Origin: Chamaea fasciata
Lineage: Eukaryota > Chordata > Aves > Passeriformes > Sylviidae
DNA length: 64,000 nt
Reading direction: 5' to 3'
Assembly: GCA_029207755.1 (NCBI GenBank)
Contig: JARCOQ010000008.1
Coordinates: 25,781,021 to 25,845,020 of the forward strand
Position numbers and translations under genes: made by a program. This document shows, one piece after another, positions 24,350 to 38,085 of the stretch. Below the pieces are notes generated by a model that did no database searches, had not been told where the DNA came from, and saw nothing but the letters and a program-made list of their open reading frames with translations. The first letter of the stretch is position 1. Each line of letters begins with the position of its first letter.

Positions 24350-26446
24350 AGGGAATAAAAAGTCCAATAAGAGAAAGACCATTTAGTTCACGCTAACTTT
24401 AAGCACAGATTAAAATCAATTGCCATTCAGCAAATAATTTAAGCATCTGTCTCATTAAATTTAGCTCACTGTCCATTTGGGGCAAACATGTGGTTTTATA
24501 CTTGGGTAAATAATTTACCTGAGCAGTATTCTGATTGTTGATTGGGGCTACTTGAAGCAATTTCAATAAGAATGACAACAAAACCACTAATAATTGTCAT
24601 TAATTAGTACCACATATCAACAAAAATAGCTCTGAAAGACACCTTTCTTATTGCAGATTTTTACCCTTTTTTGTGGTTTATACTGAAAAAACTTTTGGGT
24701 TTACCTTCAAGCTCTTTGCCCTGGCTGTGATTTTAATAAGAAGAGGCTCTTTTATGCAAATAGCATATTATTCACAATTTTTTCAGCATCTTGTGCTTGA
24801 TTACATTATCAGCTTGCATTCTGTGCTTGATGTCTTGCTGCTAATAATGTTACAGATCATATAATGAAGTTAATAATGAAAGCAACTGTGTTACTTTCAT
24901 CATCTGTACCACCATTGTACACAAATTAATAGACACTGTTGCAATAATTTTGGAGACTTGATAACCCACCACGTGTGAGAGGCTTAACCCATCAGGTGTG
25001 TGAGCTTTTGGTCATGTTGCACCATTCTTCTCCAACTCCATTTCTTGCTGAGAAAAAAAGAGAAGAATTTTCATACTGTTTCCTAAGGATCTATCTTTAG
25101 ATTTTATTAAAATTATTTGGAAAAAACCAAAAATGGTCAGACCAAAAATGGTACAAAGACACAATTTTTTCTCTAATTGTCACAGATTTGAACAATATGT
25201 TCCTGCCAACAATTAAAACATATCAGCTTACAAAGCTGTTTATGCAGCACATGAATTACTTGGAATAAGTTTCATTATGGTGATTAATATGCATGACACT
25301 GTATCACAATGTGAAACCTATCAAGCCTGGCTTGTTTATTTTATTGTTGTTGTTGTCATTCTTTTGATAGAATGCCATTTAAAAGCAAAACCACCCCTGC
25401 CAAGGTCTCTGTATCTTTTCAGAGGTTCAGTCTCAGTTCGTATTTCGAACAGATGATCATGTTTTTGAAAAGCAAATTTATATGCATAATACCTTTGTTA
25501 CATATACCTCATAAAGAGCAGTTTTGTTTACAATGTACATGGGAAATGATTTTCACACATTTGGGGTTCTGAGATTTATGATAGACGCTGTAGAGTTTCC
25601 TTAAAAGATCTTCAGTTAAGGCTGGCTGAGGATACGCACACATAGATCTGTGAGTTGGGTTTGCATCTGAAGTCCAAGTGAAAAACAATTTGAGTTGGAA
25701 TTGCCTTGATTTGTTCTTTCTGCTCAAAGCCTTTGTAGTGCTGTGAATGCTGCCACAACCTTGACCCCAATATATATTTATATCTTTTTGAGAAATTAGA
25801 AGGAATTCAAAGTATGGTATGAAGCATAAGATCTAGGAAGTTTCCAGTCGGTTTGGGTTTCATTTTAAGTGTTCCTGTGAGTTTTGGTGAGAAGCACCTC
25901 AATAGCATTACACCATAAAAAACTCCTCATCAGTCCAGGTTCCTTAGATGTAATCTAGTTAGGTTTCTGTGAAGCTTTTCATGTTTTGCTATTAGAAAAA
26001 AATGATTGACTAAGATTTAAAGGAACAGAACTACTAGAAGGCTGGAAAGATGCACGAGAAACTGAAATAAAACTGAGGAAAGTATTGGGCTGAAGGGAGC
26101 TTTTTAATTTAGATCCTGATCTTGCTTCATATGCCCAATCACATTTTCATTGTGACCAGTGTGATATGCAATGCTTTTGAAACATGTTAATATTTCAAAG
26201 GTAGAAAGGATACCAATAAAGAGTAAGAATCCAGGTACTATACAGAATTTGCTGAGTGTTCTTGAGGTCCTGAAGTAATGGAAAGAGAAGGTCATGCATG
26301 CCAGAACTAATAAAAAATTTTGGGCAGTAGGAGGAAAGGAAAATACGTTCCATGTTTGCTCAGTCATGGTATGATACACCTATGGGAAAAAGAATATCAT
26401 TCTACTATGTCTCAGTCAAAGTGTTTACAGCAGAAATAACTAAGTA
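24350..26446. other. AT-rich non-coding stretch with clustered homeodomain/POU-like words
   Basis: No gene seen. Between about 24580 and 25300 there are several developmental-enhancer-like words: TAATAATTGTCATTAATTAG (24588-24607), CAATAATTTT, TTAATATGCATGAC and repeated TAATGA/ATTACA motifs. A short direct repeat ACCAAAAATGGT occurs near 25126 and 25141. Such clusters are common in conserved vertebrate non-coding elements, but conservation cannot be seen from one sequence. Confidence 0.35.
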
Positions 26447-26735
26447 TTAGCAGCAATATGCAAAGTCTGTACAGTTCTTAATTCCTTTATTGTGGTTGTG
26501 TGGCAAGTGGGGGTTACCTTTTCTGTGAGAAACTGCTTTAATCTTCTCTGATGTCTGTTGGAGTGAATGCCAGATGGCTCCAAGGTGGACCTGCTGGTGG
26601 CCAAGGTCTGTCCCTATCTCAAGCCGCAAAGTTTTAATTTTATTTTCTCTCCCCTGTTCAGCTGAGTAGGGCAGTGGTACAGTGGCTTTGGTGGGCATCC
26701 TGTGTCCAACCACAGTCAGGACACCACAATTTCTT
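26447..26735 (-). mobile_element. Fragment of an avian endogenous retrovirus
   Basis: On the minus strand the segment begins GTGGTGTCCTGACTGTGG and continues through GGTTGGACACAGGATGCCC and CAGGGGAGAGAAAATAAA. I recognise this order as part of a repeated ERV sequence in songbird genomes. The best-matching part is 26590-26729; the remainder to 26447 is less certain. An 88-codon frame on the minus strand crosses it but is not a recognisable gag, pol or env protein, and its amino acid content does not suggest selection. No LTR ends or target-site duplication were found, so it is a truncated remnant. Confidence 0.5.
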
Positions 26736-29700
26736 ATATATTTTTCTAGTCACTTGTGTCAGAGAATGATTTGAAACTGAAAAAGGTGCAGAGAAAAATA
26801 AAGGAATTAGAGATATTATGCAGGAGAATTGAGGTTTTTTTTTTTCTTTTTTAACCTAATAAACTCAAGTCTATTCCTCCTCTCTAATTTTCTCAAGAGA
26901 GGGGACCTGAAGGATGGATATCAGATAAAAGGCAAGGTGGAAAAGGAATAAAGTACTTATAAGTTAATTATGTTGGAATTATATAAACAAACCCCATATT
27001 TTCAGAGCTATAGTTTCAGAGCTATCAAATGATGAGAAACCTGCCTATGTAAGCACAGATCAGCATGCTACATTAAGGGCAGGAAATAAACGAGGTGCCA
27101 AACGTTGACAGGACTTTGATAGCCTGTGAAGGGCCTGGTGACTCAGTTGAATCCTGCCTAGCCTTACACATCTCTCTCCCCAGCCGACCCTCACGCTGTG
27201 AATGACTTTCTCTTGCAAACTTACATATTTAACAATCCATCCTACCATCAAACTGAGATGTGAAAAGGGATATTTCTACTACAGATTGTTGCCTTGTAAA
27301 ATTTTGTGCTTCTCAAGTAAACAGAAAAGATTGCTCTTGATGGAGCAAGTTCCAAAGAAAGCATAGGCATGTTTTTGCTTCTTTTGGTTTTGATTTCTCC
27401 ATAGAAAAACAGTCAAGGGAGTAGAGAATTCTTAAGGATAAAGGAAAAAAAGTAATTGAGGCATGGAAATGACACAGCTAGCAGCTTCTTTGTCTATAAA
27501 TGGTGTCCTGGGTTTCAGAACAGTTCCTTAGGTCCCAAAGGGGGAAGATCACTCTGCCCAGCAGAAGGTTGTAGTGGTGATTTGTATTTCTTTTCCTCAA
27601 TAGCATAGTTAAGTTCTGCTACACGTCCACTGATCTACAAGAAAGGTGAACTGTCAGGGTGTTGTGACTCACTAGAAATATCTGGTGTCAAATCTTGTAA
27701 GACTAAATAACACAGAATGTATTAGAGGCTAATAAACAGCCATTAACCACCCAGCATTCAGATTTACCAATTACCACACTGTTCTAGGCCATGGACCTGC
27801 TTTCTGTGGCTGACAACATCACATTAATGAATCTCAAGTCTTAACCTCCTTGAATTCATGAATAACAATTTGACTCCATGTAACTTGATTACTATGAAAT
27901 GGAAACTTTAGTTGAGTCTAAACAGTGGTTATGAGGTTGAGATGAGAGAAAGACAACCCTACTCCATCACTGGTAATTTAAACTCTTATGAAACCGAGCA
28001 CCTGTCACAGTGATAAATGGGTTTTCTTGTTATCTTGCTGTCGGTATCATTTCCCAGTCAGATTACTATCAAACACCCAGACAACACTGTGGAAACCAAG
28101 GTACAATTGTCTTCATTTTATTTCTCTTCCAGAGAAACGGGTAAAGGTTACAAGATGCTTATAAATGTGATTGATTTCATTTTCTTTGAGTCATTCCCAG
28201 AACACAGTATATGCAAATGTAAGGTTTTTATAGGCACCACAGAAGAGAGAGCTGCTCATTGTTTACTGATGCCAAGCTAAAGCTGCAACCACCCTGAATC
28301 AGGAGGTGCCCCTGTGGGCTACAACTTTCAAACTCCATTTCACTGTGCATGATTAAGAGAAATAAATTTTTAAATCTCTTTTGCTTTAGATCAGTGCCTC
28401 AAAAATTGAAGTGTCTTCAGCCTGAGGAATGAGACTGAAAGTATAATGTGGACAAGCTTCTTCCTTGCAACTCCAGTGTGTTTTTCTTCCAGGCATGTTA
28501 TTTTTTTTCTTGATTCAATTTTTTAGTAAGTTTTTTGCTTCGTTTAATCTTTAGCAGAAAAGATGTAAAAAAATAAAGAAACAAGGAAGGAGAAGACCTC
28601 CAATATTTAAAAACATTAAACTTGGAAGAATTGTTTGTTAAAGGACATGTCTAAATAGACAATCACTGTGATCATTTCTCAGTGTAGAAAATGTGCTCAA
28701 GGTGCCACCTGGTATCTATATGAATAAAGATCTATCTGATAGGTTTAGGATTAGCTCCATAATATTGCAAAGTATTTTTATTCTTTTACAACTTTGGTGC
28801 CATCCATCCAACAAGATCATAGTAAATTTTCATTCTCTCTTACTGGGCTGTGGTTCTAAAATATATTCATGAATGTTTGTGGATTTTTGTAAAAGTTGCA
28901 TGGGATAGCTTGTAAACATGGAATGAGCCATCCAGAGATTAGAGTAATATTATGGATTTCTTTTAAGATGTAGCTGATTTTCTTTCTTTTTTAGAAAACT
29001 TGAAACAAGCAGAAGAATCAAATTCTTTCTATCTCTACCTGTTGCTTTTCCATATTCTCTCCCTAGAGTGATGCAAGTAGCAGACTGTAGGTTGGTTGTT
29101 CCTTGTTGAAACTGTCTCTGTGTAGAAAAAATATTTATATTACTTGGTTGTGAAACAGGAGATGAGAGGAGTGACAAATTTTGCCAGACAATTAACAATT
29201 TGCTCTCAGTTTGTGAGAAAGGAGCCTGCTTTTAGAAGATGCTATAACAAGTGGTGCTGCTGGTAAAAGGACAATCCTGGAGAAAGGAATAGAAGGATCC
29301 TTTCAAAGAGTGGCAGCATGGTTGTTTGTATGTTGGAAAACAAATAATCCAGTAAGGTGTCCTCAGGACAGTCTCTTGTGAGGGGCACATCCCCAGGGTG
29401 CTGAAGGGCTGGCACTGCCTTCCAGCAGCAGACAGAGCTGTCCTGCTGCAGCCGGGGCAAGCAGGAGAAAATCACAGCAGCAAAAGTCAGAAGTGGAGAT
29501 GGGGAAATGATGATGTAACAACGTGGCAATTGTCAAAAATGTTCCACTGTAGAATTTCTCTGAGATGTGAAATCGAATCCTGTCAGATAGAGCAGAGAAT
29601 AGAAACCACTTCTTGGGTGAACCCTCATCTGTTAAGTCTCTGCATATCCAGGGCAAGTACGTGATACTTCCTCCTCCAGTTAAGTGTGGAAAGGAAGGAC

Positions 29701-32700
29701 TGAAGTGTGCTAAGCTCTTTGAAAAAAAGGATCCTGCAAGCCAGCATTTCAGGAGCATGTTTCAGGCTTCTTTCTGACGGGAAGGGGGATAAAATTTGGT
29801 TTTCTCTTCTCTCTTATTGCCTACTGGTTAGGTGTAAGGTGCTCCTCCTCAGCTGCTGCCTGCTTTGGATACAACCTGAGCATCTGAATTTTCCTTCAGT
29901 TCTGTGCAAGGGTTCAAATCCCAGTTCCCATTCTTCAGCTATTGTTGCACTTCTCAATAAGTCATCAGTGAAACCTTTTACTTGATTAAGAACTGTATGC
30001 TTTATGACGCTGCATAAGTCATCATAAAGAATAAAATCCTTAGGATTCTTGTGTTTCCTCAGATTCCCCTTTCTTCAATGGCCAGGCAAAAGAGTCCATG
30101 ACTCTTTGGGATGTAAAAATGGAATATAGCTGGAAATGTGTAAAGTTTTGTATTTAAGAGGAATGTCATCCTTTCTTCAAAGAAGGCTAAGAAGGCAAGG
30201 AAGAAAAGTATAATTTATCCACTGTATTGACATTTGGGTTTGGAAAGTACAAAATTACATGAACTGCCCGTACTATTAATATTAATAAAGTTTAAAAAAA
30301 TCCTTTCACAGGGGCTTTGTGTTAATCTTACACGATTCAGCTCCTGGCTGCATAATGAAGATCTTACATATTTAATAAGCAAATTGAAGTAGTCCCAAAT
30401 GAGTGAACAACATAACTCTGTATAAAGAAATGGGGTGGAGGGGAGGGGGAATTCTTATTGGATGAGGTGGCTGGAAAAACACTGATCTACTGGCCTTTTT
30501 ATGTCTCCTATCAAATGTCATTGTGAATTGAAAATGGAATGTCTGAAAAAAATAAGAATCAGCAAGTTTCTATATAATCTCATGAATGTAACTCCATTGT
30601 TTCCATGAAATCATATTAAAAAGGTCAATCACTCCACGTATGAAAATACCATGGCAGTTATTCTATTGCTCTTTCAATTTGGAATAGGCACTTGAATGTC
30701 ATCAAAGAGAAATAGCTTATATTCTATAATTAAAAGTAGATTTTGATTCACAGTGGGAAAGATGATAAGAATGGATCCTTCCATGCTGCTGATGTAGACA
30801 TGCGTCTTATTCAGGAATAAAAGAAACAGTCTGGAGGATGAAAGGAAAAAATGATTAAATTAAAATGTCTGGGATATAAAAATGTGCATGTGAAAAGAAC
30901 TGAAAAAATTCCCCCTTCTTGTGGTGTTCTACAAGTAACTCCTTTGGGTAAAGCCTTTGCCATAGCAACAGATAAAACCTTTATGAGTTGCAAAGTTTTG
31001 CTAAGAAAATGAAGGCTTCCCATTCCAGTTCAGTTAATGTCTTGAAATGATAGTAAGTCTGGCATAAGATTATCATTAGTTTAAAGATGCATTTTTAAAG
31101 ACTATAACAACAAAGAGTCTGTGGTGCTTTTTTAAAGTGAGATACACATGTGTACTGTATCTTCTGCTGGAGATGGAGAGGAGAAATCAGAACTCAAAGG
31201 AACTGTGGCTGTGCCCACTGTTAACAGGTTGTTACCTGTTCTTTCTCTTTCATGATTCATCTTTTCTGATATCTTCATTGCTATCTTTGCTTTTAGCCTC
31301 TCTATGTCTTGTACATTCTATATTTTTCACTTTTTTTTTTTACAAATAGTTACAAATAAAAGGAAGCATTGGGAAAGATTTTAACATTAGGGTGTAACTT
31401 TTCCTAGTACTTCTGCTGGCTCGGTTCTTTGCATTACATCCCTTTCTACCTCTCACTGTATTGTTCCCTTCATCTATGGAAAATCAGAGATCCAGGCCTT
31501 CCCTCATGCCTTGTCCTTGATTTTGTTTTTCAGTCAGCAACAGCTCTCCATGACACCTGCTCCTTCAATAGGCTTTTGCTTCTGTTCATGGTGAGGCTCT
31601 CAATGCCTTTTTTTTTGCAGGATTTCAGCTCTTGCATGTTCTCAATTTTGCCTCTGTCGATAGTCTAAAATTCAAATTGTCTCATTCTGTGCAATCTTAT
31701 GAAGGCTCCTAAAAGCAGAGCTACAAAGGTTTTCATTATGTCATCGTCCTCTTCACTGAAGGACCCCGGGCTCTTCACAAGATACAGGCAGCTATCTCAG
31801 AGGATTAGGGTGAGTCATAAGAGGATCTTCTGATTGTCTGACAGTCCTGTGTGTTTCTTGGCATTTGTGCTTTTGGAATTTAAATGGTGTCAATTATACC
31901 TTCATATGGAGTTTTTCCTCAAACTATGCCAAAAAAAACACTGATTTATCTTGCCTTTTTGCCTCTACATCAGTTAGCAGAGTGGAAATTCTCTGTGCTG
32001 CAAATTGTCAAACACTTAAACACCCCCTCCACTTTTCCATTTTTTGTGCCCTGGGCTTTGTAGTTATTTCCCCTCTTTTGTCCCTTTTTCATTCCTCCTC
32101 AGATAAGGGATCTGTCCTGACATTGTGGGACTGGAATTGCAAGATTGGAATGGAAATGTGTGAAATGGACACCTCTGTCTACCACTTTGAAATCAGCACT
32201 CTGCACTGCTCTTTCCTGGCTGCTATCAAAACTCTGTGTTACACTTTTATCTGCTGGTTTGCCTTTATTATTTTTATTTTTATTTTTATCATCAGCTGGG
32301 TCCTCGAGTGCTTTTTGACAGCTGGAAGGGCCAGCTGAGTTTCCTCTTCCTATCTTTGTCTTGAACATAGCTGCTCAAGGGAGACCTTGAAGAAGTGTGG
32401 GGCTAAGAAGGCCGCAGAACTGGGCATCAGAAGGCAGGGCTGTGCTTTGGCACTTGTCAGCAGTGGGTTGTGATCTGTGCTGAAGAGGATTCCCACTTGC
32501 TGTCTGTGGGAATAAATGAGCTCTGGGGAGAGCAAGGCAGAATGGGGCACCACCTGGGGTTATCTCATCACCCCACACCTTGCATTACATTGTGACTGAG
32601 GCCTAAACTTACCCTAGTCTTAAACTAGGCAGTGCAGTGCTACCCTTGTCTTAAACTGTTCTGCAGAACTCATACCATGGGAAGGAGAGCCTGCCTCAAA

Positions 32701-35500
32701 AGTAAAATAAAATTGCAAAACTGAAAAAGGATGTTTTTAACAAAAAAATTTCAGCCATTCCAACGCAAGACTTTTCTTCCTTGTTGGTGACATAATATAT
32801 ATGTCTATATACTCTTTTTTTCTTTTTTTCTAAAAACCCTGAGGTATGTGATTAAACTTACTTTTCAGAGTAATTTTGGTATTAAAGCACCTTGTTTACT
32901 GCCTCTGGCACTTCATTCAAAGAGAGGGTGTAGAAAGAAAAGTGAAAGCACAATCCATTATATGGGGGGGAATCAGTCTTTTCTTTAGAAAGCCAATTGT
33001 TTTTATTAATTGCCATATGATTTCTTTTCTTCTAGCTGGTGTGTAACAGTGGGGAGAGTAAGGATGTTGATTCCTGGATCTTTTTGTCCTTCTGGTTCAC
33101 TGCAGACAAATCCAGTGTTTTACCTACCTGCTTCCACATCTGGCCGCCTCTTTCTTTCAGTGTGCACATTGTTTTTGCTGGATGTTTTGGACTGCACTGG
33201 GATTTATATTGTTATATATATTTAATTGGAATTTGAATTGATAATTATTTTTTTTCAAGCAATTACTTTACTTCCCAAGCATTCTGTATGCATTACAAAT
33301 GCCCTGAACTATGAAGACCACAAAACTGCCTTTGGAATTCAGCAGTTTTGAGTGAACTGCAATCTGCTGATGTCCCAGTGCAGGAAATCTTCCCATCTTC
33401 CCCCTTTCCATTTCTCATTCAAGTTCAGAACTCTGAAAAAGGGCCTTTTCTCCCCTCCTCCTGTAGGCAATTCCCAGAAACAGAATGAAGTAAGCAAAAT
33501 ACACGTCTACATTCAGTGAAAATGTCAAGGCTGTACAGAATCTTGTTTTCTGTAGCAATTATAGCTACCAGACTGGATGTGGATCCCAAAATCAAGTGTC
33601 TTCCAGGAAATCCAGGTCACCAGCGAACAACAAGGATGAACTGTGAAAGGTCAGGATCCAGACTGCTGCTGTTGCTATTTTCAAAGTCCTCAAGATGACT
33701 TACAAACCACTTAGGAAAGTAGAAAAAACTCTGAGGTTTTTTTAAATGTGTGATGGAGAGGTCCAGTGATACGCATTAGCACAGACTGGCCATGCCTGGG
33801 CTCCCAAAAACTGACCTGGGGCGCCCTGGGCTGGGATCCTCCAACCCTAAGGAAAGCTAAATAGTGACAAGGACTTCTGTGCATGGTCGGGCAGAAGTTC
33901 TTTGGAAGCACAAGGATCTGAAGCCAGGTCTCTTCAGTCTCAGGACACTACTTTTATTTCTATTTCTCCTTCTGCATACATGTTCCTTGGATGTATGCTT
34001 TATCAAGCTACTCATTATCTGTTGCAGACTAGATTTGCAACTAATGGCAGAAATGCTTTCATTGCAGTTTGTCTTTAACCACACCAGTTTGGCAGTGTTT
34101 ATGCAGTGGTCACTGCAGCAATTTCATAGCAGCATTTGAAGTTTAGCAAACTCTCAGCAGAGCTCAGCCCTGACCAAGATGTTCAGCAAAAGCAGGAATT
34201 CCCAGGGCACTTGCCCTCCTGTGCAGCATGTCTGACGTCACTAATGCAATACCTTCAGTTTACTGAGTTACCCAAAGGTGCAGTATATCTCTTTGAGTAA
34301 TGCCTGTGAGCTCATCACTTTTTTATATGGTACTGATATGTAGCTACCTTCAAGGCTCTTGAGTTCTGGTATCTGGGTCTTAGAAGCAGCAGAACTGAAA
34401 ATGCAAGGGTTTGTGTATTTATTTAATTTTCATTAAGCAATGGTTTATTATGAGTGATGACCTTATATTTTCTGTTCCAGATGAAATCTTTGTGGGCATC
34501 AGATAATGAAGAGTTCATCAAAAAACAACCTGAAGTAAATCCCCTTTATTTCAGGTACCTCAGTTTGTGTCTCACCCAAAGGATTGCTAATCCCAGTGGT
34601 CAGGTTAAACTGAAAATCTAAGTGTCCTCTACATCACCAGGCCTTTCAGATTTTTTGGCTTTGTTTTTGTTTGCTTTTGCTCCACATTTTCCAGTATCGT
34701 TCAGGAAAGGGAAGAAGAAAAGACAGAGTTAATTTTGTCTTCCAAATGAAAATCCCTCAGCACTGAAGAAACCTGCTCTGCTTGTGCCAGGTCTCTAACA
34801 GCTTGAAAATCAAATTAGGCCCAGAATTATTACAGACACTGTTTTCTGTCAACAACCTGGAAAAAAAGAGCAAACCAAACAAAACAAAACCTTAAACAAA
34901 GAGAAAAAGCTTTCTCCAGTAATCTCAGAAACAGCCATGCTTCCCAATCCATTAGAAGTGTCTCACTCCAGCTCTGGTGTTCCCTGTTGCCAAGTGGCTG
35001 AAAACAGGGGCTGCAAAAAATGTTTTAAAAAGTCATTTGAAAGGGAGAAGAGAGAATGCATGCCAAGTGGAAAGCAAGACAGTAAGAAATCTCTGAACTT
35101 GCTTTGCAAGTGATGAGAAAAACCTCACCAGATTCACCCTAGGTTGAGCTCACTGGGGTGCAGAAGAGGGGTTTAATCTCAGTATCTGTTTGTTTCTCAG
35201 TGTAGTGGTTTGTGCCACTGATGGCATTTTTTCACAGGCAAGATGAATGCCAGTGCTACCTTAGCTGTGGCCACCCTTCTTGAACGTAAGAGTAGATACA
35301 GTGGGTCAGATTAAAAAAAAAAAAAAATCCTTCTTGATAAGTCTCTAGCTTTGGTACAAGAAAATGTCTAGAGTAGACTAAGAACAGCACAAGCATTTAT
35401 GCCACTTCCCCCAGTGCACTCTGAAGTGTCATGTCAATAATCATAATTGATGGGTTCTCTGTTATGAGCTTAATTACTTTATTGTTCAATGCATGTCAAC
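26736..35500. other. Long non-coding stretch, no gene seen
   Basis: About 8.8 kb of AT-rich DNA. A 12 bp direct repeat TTTCAGAGCTAT occurs at 27000-27011 and 27014-27025. A spaced dyad ATGAC...GTCAT occurs at 30004-30022. An ATTTTT repeat lies near 32268-32288. The 157-codon open frame at 31865-32338 starts at TTG, is rich in Phe, Ser and Cys, and shows no recognised family; its hydrophobic run (FIIFIFIFII) is just the translation of the ATTTTT repeat. I regard it as non-coding. The GC-richer patch at 33770-33850 is unassigned. Confidence 0.55.
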
Positions 35501-35569
35501 TGTTAACACCTATAGCATCCTCTAGCTTCATGTTCTATGAGTTTCCTACACCCTAAGGGGCAGAAAATT

Positions 35570-35810
35570 CCTGGTTTTCCTGTTTGATTTGAACTTGTCA
35601 GCAAGAAGCTTCCCACAGCATACCCTATATCTTGTACTCATGAAGAGATGAACAATGAGCTCCCATCCTAACTCTCAATCCTCTTCACAGTCCTCAGGTT
35701 TTCAACATCTTTCTTTGACTGCAGGGATTTCTGTATATTTGCTAAGCATTGCTACTCCTCTCTGAACTTTCTCCAGTTCCAATATATGCTTGGAAATAAT
35801 GGCAGGATGT
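35570..35810 (-). mobile_element. Possible ancient CR1-like LINE relic
   Basis: The stretch contains CTCTGAACTTTCTCCAGTTCCAATATATGCTTGG, which resembles the reverse complement of the CR1 segment encoding the end of the RT region (CTGAACCCTCTCCAGTTCCA-like), and upstream clauses in matching order but heavily diverged. Weak call; an unrelated sequence is possible. Confidence 0.3.
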
Positions 35811-36148
35811 GATGTCTTGCTGCACAGTCCCTGTTTTTAGCAGAGGCTTTTGCAGCATGTTGCTGCTGTTGGATTTGGGCAGACATCACCGCTAAAGCTT
35901 GAGGCCGTCAGGCAGCAGCAGGTGAGCAATTTCAATTTTAAAGAGTTTTTCTTTTCTCTCCTCCCCCATATTACTAAGCCAGCTCATCATATCAAGCTGC
36001 TTTTATTTTTTTTTTTGGCTTCAAAGTTGTAAATGTAATCTTGCCAATGTGTGGTTACTACTTCCCAGCAGGCAGGTAATGCAGGCATTGTGAATCAATT
36101 CAGATCTTAGATTTTTGCCTTGTTGTGGGAAAAAGGGAAAGACAAAAC

Positions 36149-36164
36149 ACACACACACACACAT
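36149..36164. repeat. (CA)8 microsatellite
   Basis: Eight uninterrupted CA dinucleotides preceded by AAAA. Confidence 0.95.
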
Positions 36165-37425
36165 TTAAAAAAAAAGAACAATAATTTTAAATCAAAAAAG
36201 AACCTAAAGGAAACATTTTTCAAACCTCACCTTGCCTTCTTAAATTACTAGGCAAGATTTCTATAAGCTTCTTCCAATTAATCAGAGAGGGTATAAAGAA
36301 ATGGAACTTCTTAGTATGGATAAATTTTGTAATTTTATGTTGTCATTCCCTCTAGACATTTTACCTCTTTTCATTGTATCATGTTGAAAGGAAAGTGTTT
36401 GGTTTGATCTCAGCTTTTTTCAGCACAGTGTGCAACTTGTTTCTGCAATAATAGTTAATGTCTTCCAAGAAATCCTGTTGAGGGTTTTCAAATGCCTCTT
36501 GTTTGCAGATAATAAAAATTAGTTAGAAGTGGGTGGAGAAAAGATATAAATGAGCTGAAAGTGATGAAATTTTTTCTAAGGAGAAAGTTGCTAAAACTAC
36601 AGAGGAATATTGAATTTTACAGTCTGGGTCAATTAAAAATGGACAGTATAATATATCCACTGGAATGTGAATTTGTGTTGGTCTTGACGGGTAGATTAAA
36701 CACTCTGGTTGGATTTGGGGTTGAGATTTTTCAAAAGCAGTCAATCTGTTCTTTCTATTTAAGTGATAATAGTGTTCAGTCAGCATTCAGCACATTTTGA
36801 ATATCCCAGGATTTTGCTCTCTGGTTTTATAAACTGAAGCTTCAGTTCTTTATCAAAAGAAAATACCGTGCAACTCAAAGACAACTTTTCCTGGAATTAG
36901 ATGTTTTTTCAGGCCCCAGGCTGCTAAAATGCAATCTTATTTTTCAGTCTTTGAAAGCCTATTAAGGAATCCCTTGTTTTTGCAGCATCTTGGATCACTT
37001 TTTTACGGTGAACTGTCTCATTCCCCAAAGGTCCTTTTGTGTGATCAGCTTTTGTGGTAATATCCTAATAAATCTATCACTACTACAGTTGTGGATCCCT
37101 ACTTTTAGGGTATATTATGTTTAACTCTGATAGTGGAAGAGTAGAAAATCTACATTTAAAACACCCCAGTTTGATCAGCCTTGGAAAGAGGAAACTGAAA
37201 ACCTTACAAAGGCTCACTTGATTTTCTTTGAGGAACGTATGGGAACCATCAGCATGTGCTGTATCCATGCATCCTGATGTGCAAAGCAGGGCTGAGTGGA
37301 GCACACATCAGAGAGCATGTGTTTCCTGACCCTGACAAACTGCAGCTGCAATTGCTCCTCTTGGGCTAAACATGCAGCCTGAGCCAGTTGTAGCATCCAC
37401 AATTTTGAAGACAACTTTTCTTGAG

Positions 37426-37490
37426 TTGTAGGCTGAGCTAGATGTCTCCAGAGGTCCCTTTCAGCCCAAGTTTCCCTATGACTGTGATTT
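37426..37490 (+). mobile_element. CR1 LINE 3' end fragment
   Basis: GCTGAGCTAGATGTCTCCAG, then AGGTCCCTTTCAGCCCAAG and CCCTATGACTGTGATTTT, is the typical 3' end of CR1 (GGACTAGATGATCTCCAGAGG-like, then a terminal ATTCTATGATT-type repeat). It is heavily 5'-truncated, as most CR1 copies are. Flanking sequence to about 37300 may belong but is not recognisable. Confidence 0.65.
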
Positions 37491-38014
37491 TGGAAGTGTC
37501 AGTACCTTCAGCCATGTCTCAGCTCTATAGGGATTCACTGAAATTATTGTAGATCTGTAGTTCTAAAACCACTGAAGGACTGCTCTGGGCACTGATTAGT
37601 GAAACTGCTGAGGACAGGGTACTGTCAAGACATATTAATGTTCAAGGCACACCTTTACTTTCCCAGCACATCTTCTAGGCTCTTTCTAGTCCCAGTAGAT
37701 CCTGGTATTTCTATGTTTCTGCATGCTTTTGTCTTGAGTGGAACCACATATAGATTTCCCGCAATATTCCTCTCAGGTTTGCATCTTGTCACAGCTCTGG
37801 CTAAAAGAAACCATCACAGTGAAGTTTGATGAGGCTAAAATAAGATATGTATGATTCCTTAGACAGCTTTCAGGTCACTGAGATTTAGCAAAAAACAGGA
37901 ATCAAGTGGGAATGGTTGGAGCTGACCTGCAACCCAGTAGATAACACATTTCAACTTCTAAACAATCTAAAAACAAGGCTTAAATTAAAATCACATACAT
38001 TCATCCCAGTACCG

Positions 38015-38085
38015 CTTTTCCTCTCTCTCTCTCTTTTTTTTTTTCTTTTTCTTTTTCTTTTTTTTTTTTTCCCTCTCTTCTCTTT
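38015..38085. repeat. 71-nt uninterrupted polypyrimidine tract
   Basis: Every base from 38015 to 38085 is C or T: a (CT) part first, then T-rich (T4-C-T5-C-like), then CCCTCTCTTC. Such tracts can form triplex (H-DNA) structures. It is not followed by a splice-acceptor AG with a recognisable exon. Confidence 0.95.

Noticed and set aside
27506..27720. TGTCCTGGGTTTCAG, similar to an avian LTR start
   Set aside because: No TATA, polyadenylation signal or GTTAAACCAC-type end follows, and no target-site duplication was found.
31865..32338. 157-codon open frame with a hydrophobic end
   Set aside because: It starts at TTG, not ATG; the hydrophobic part is a translated ATTTTT repeat; and no domain or splice context is seen.
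35201..35290. TGTAGTGGTTTGTGCC, LTR-like start
   Set aside because: No matching LTR end or duplication; similarity is only a few bases.
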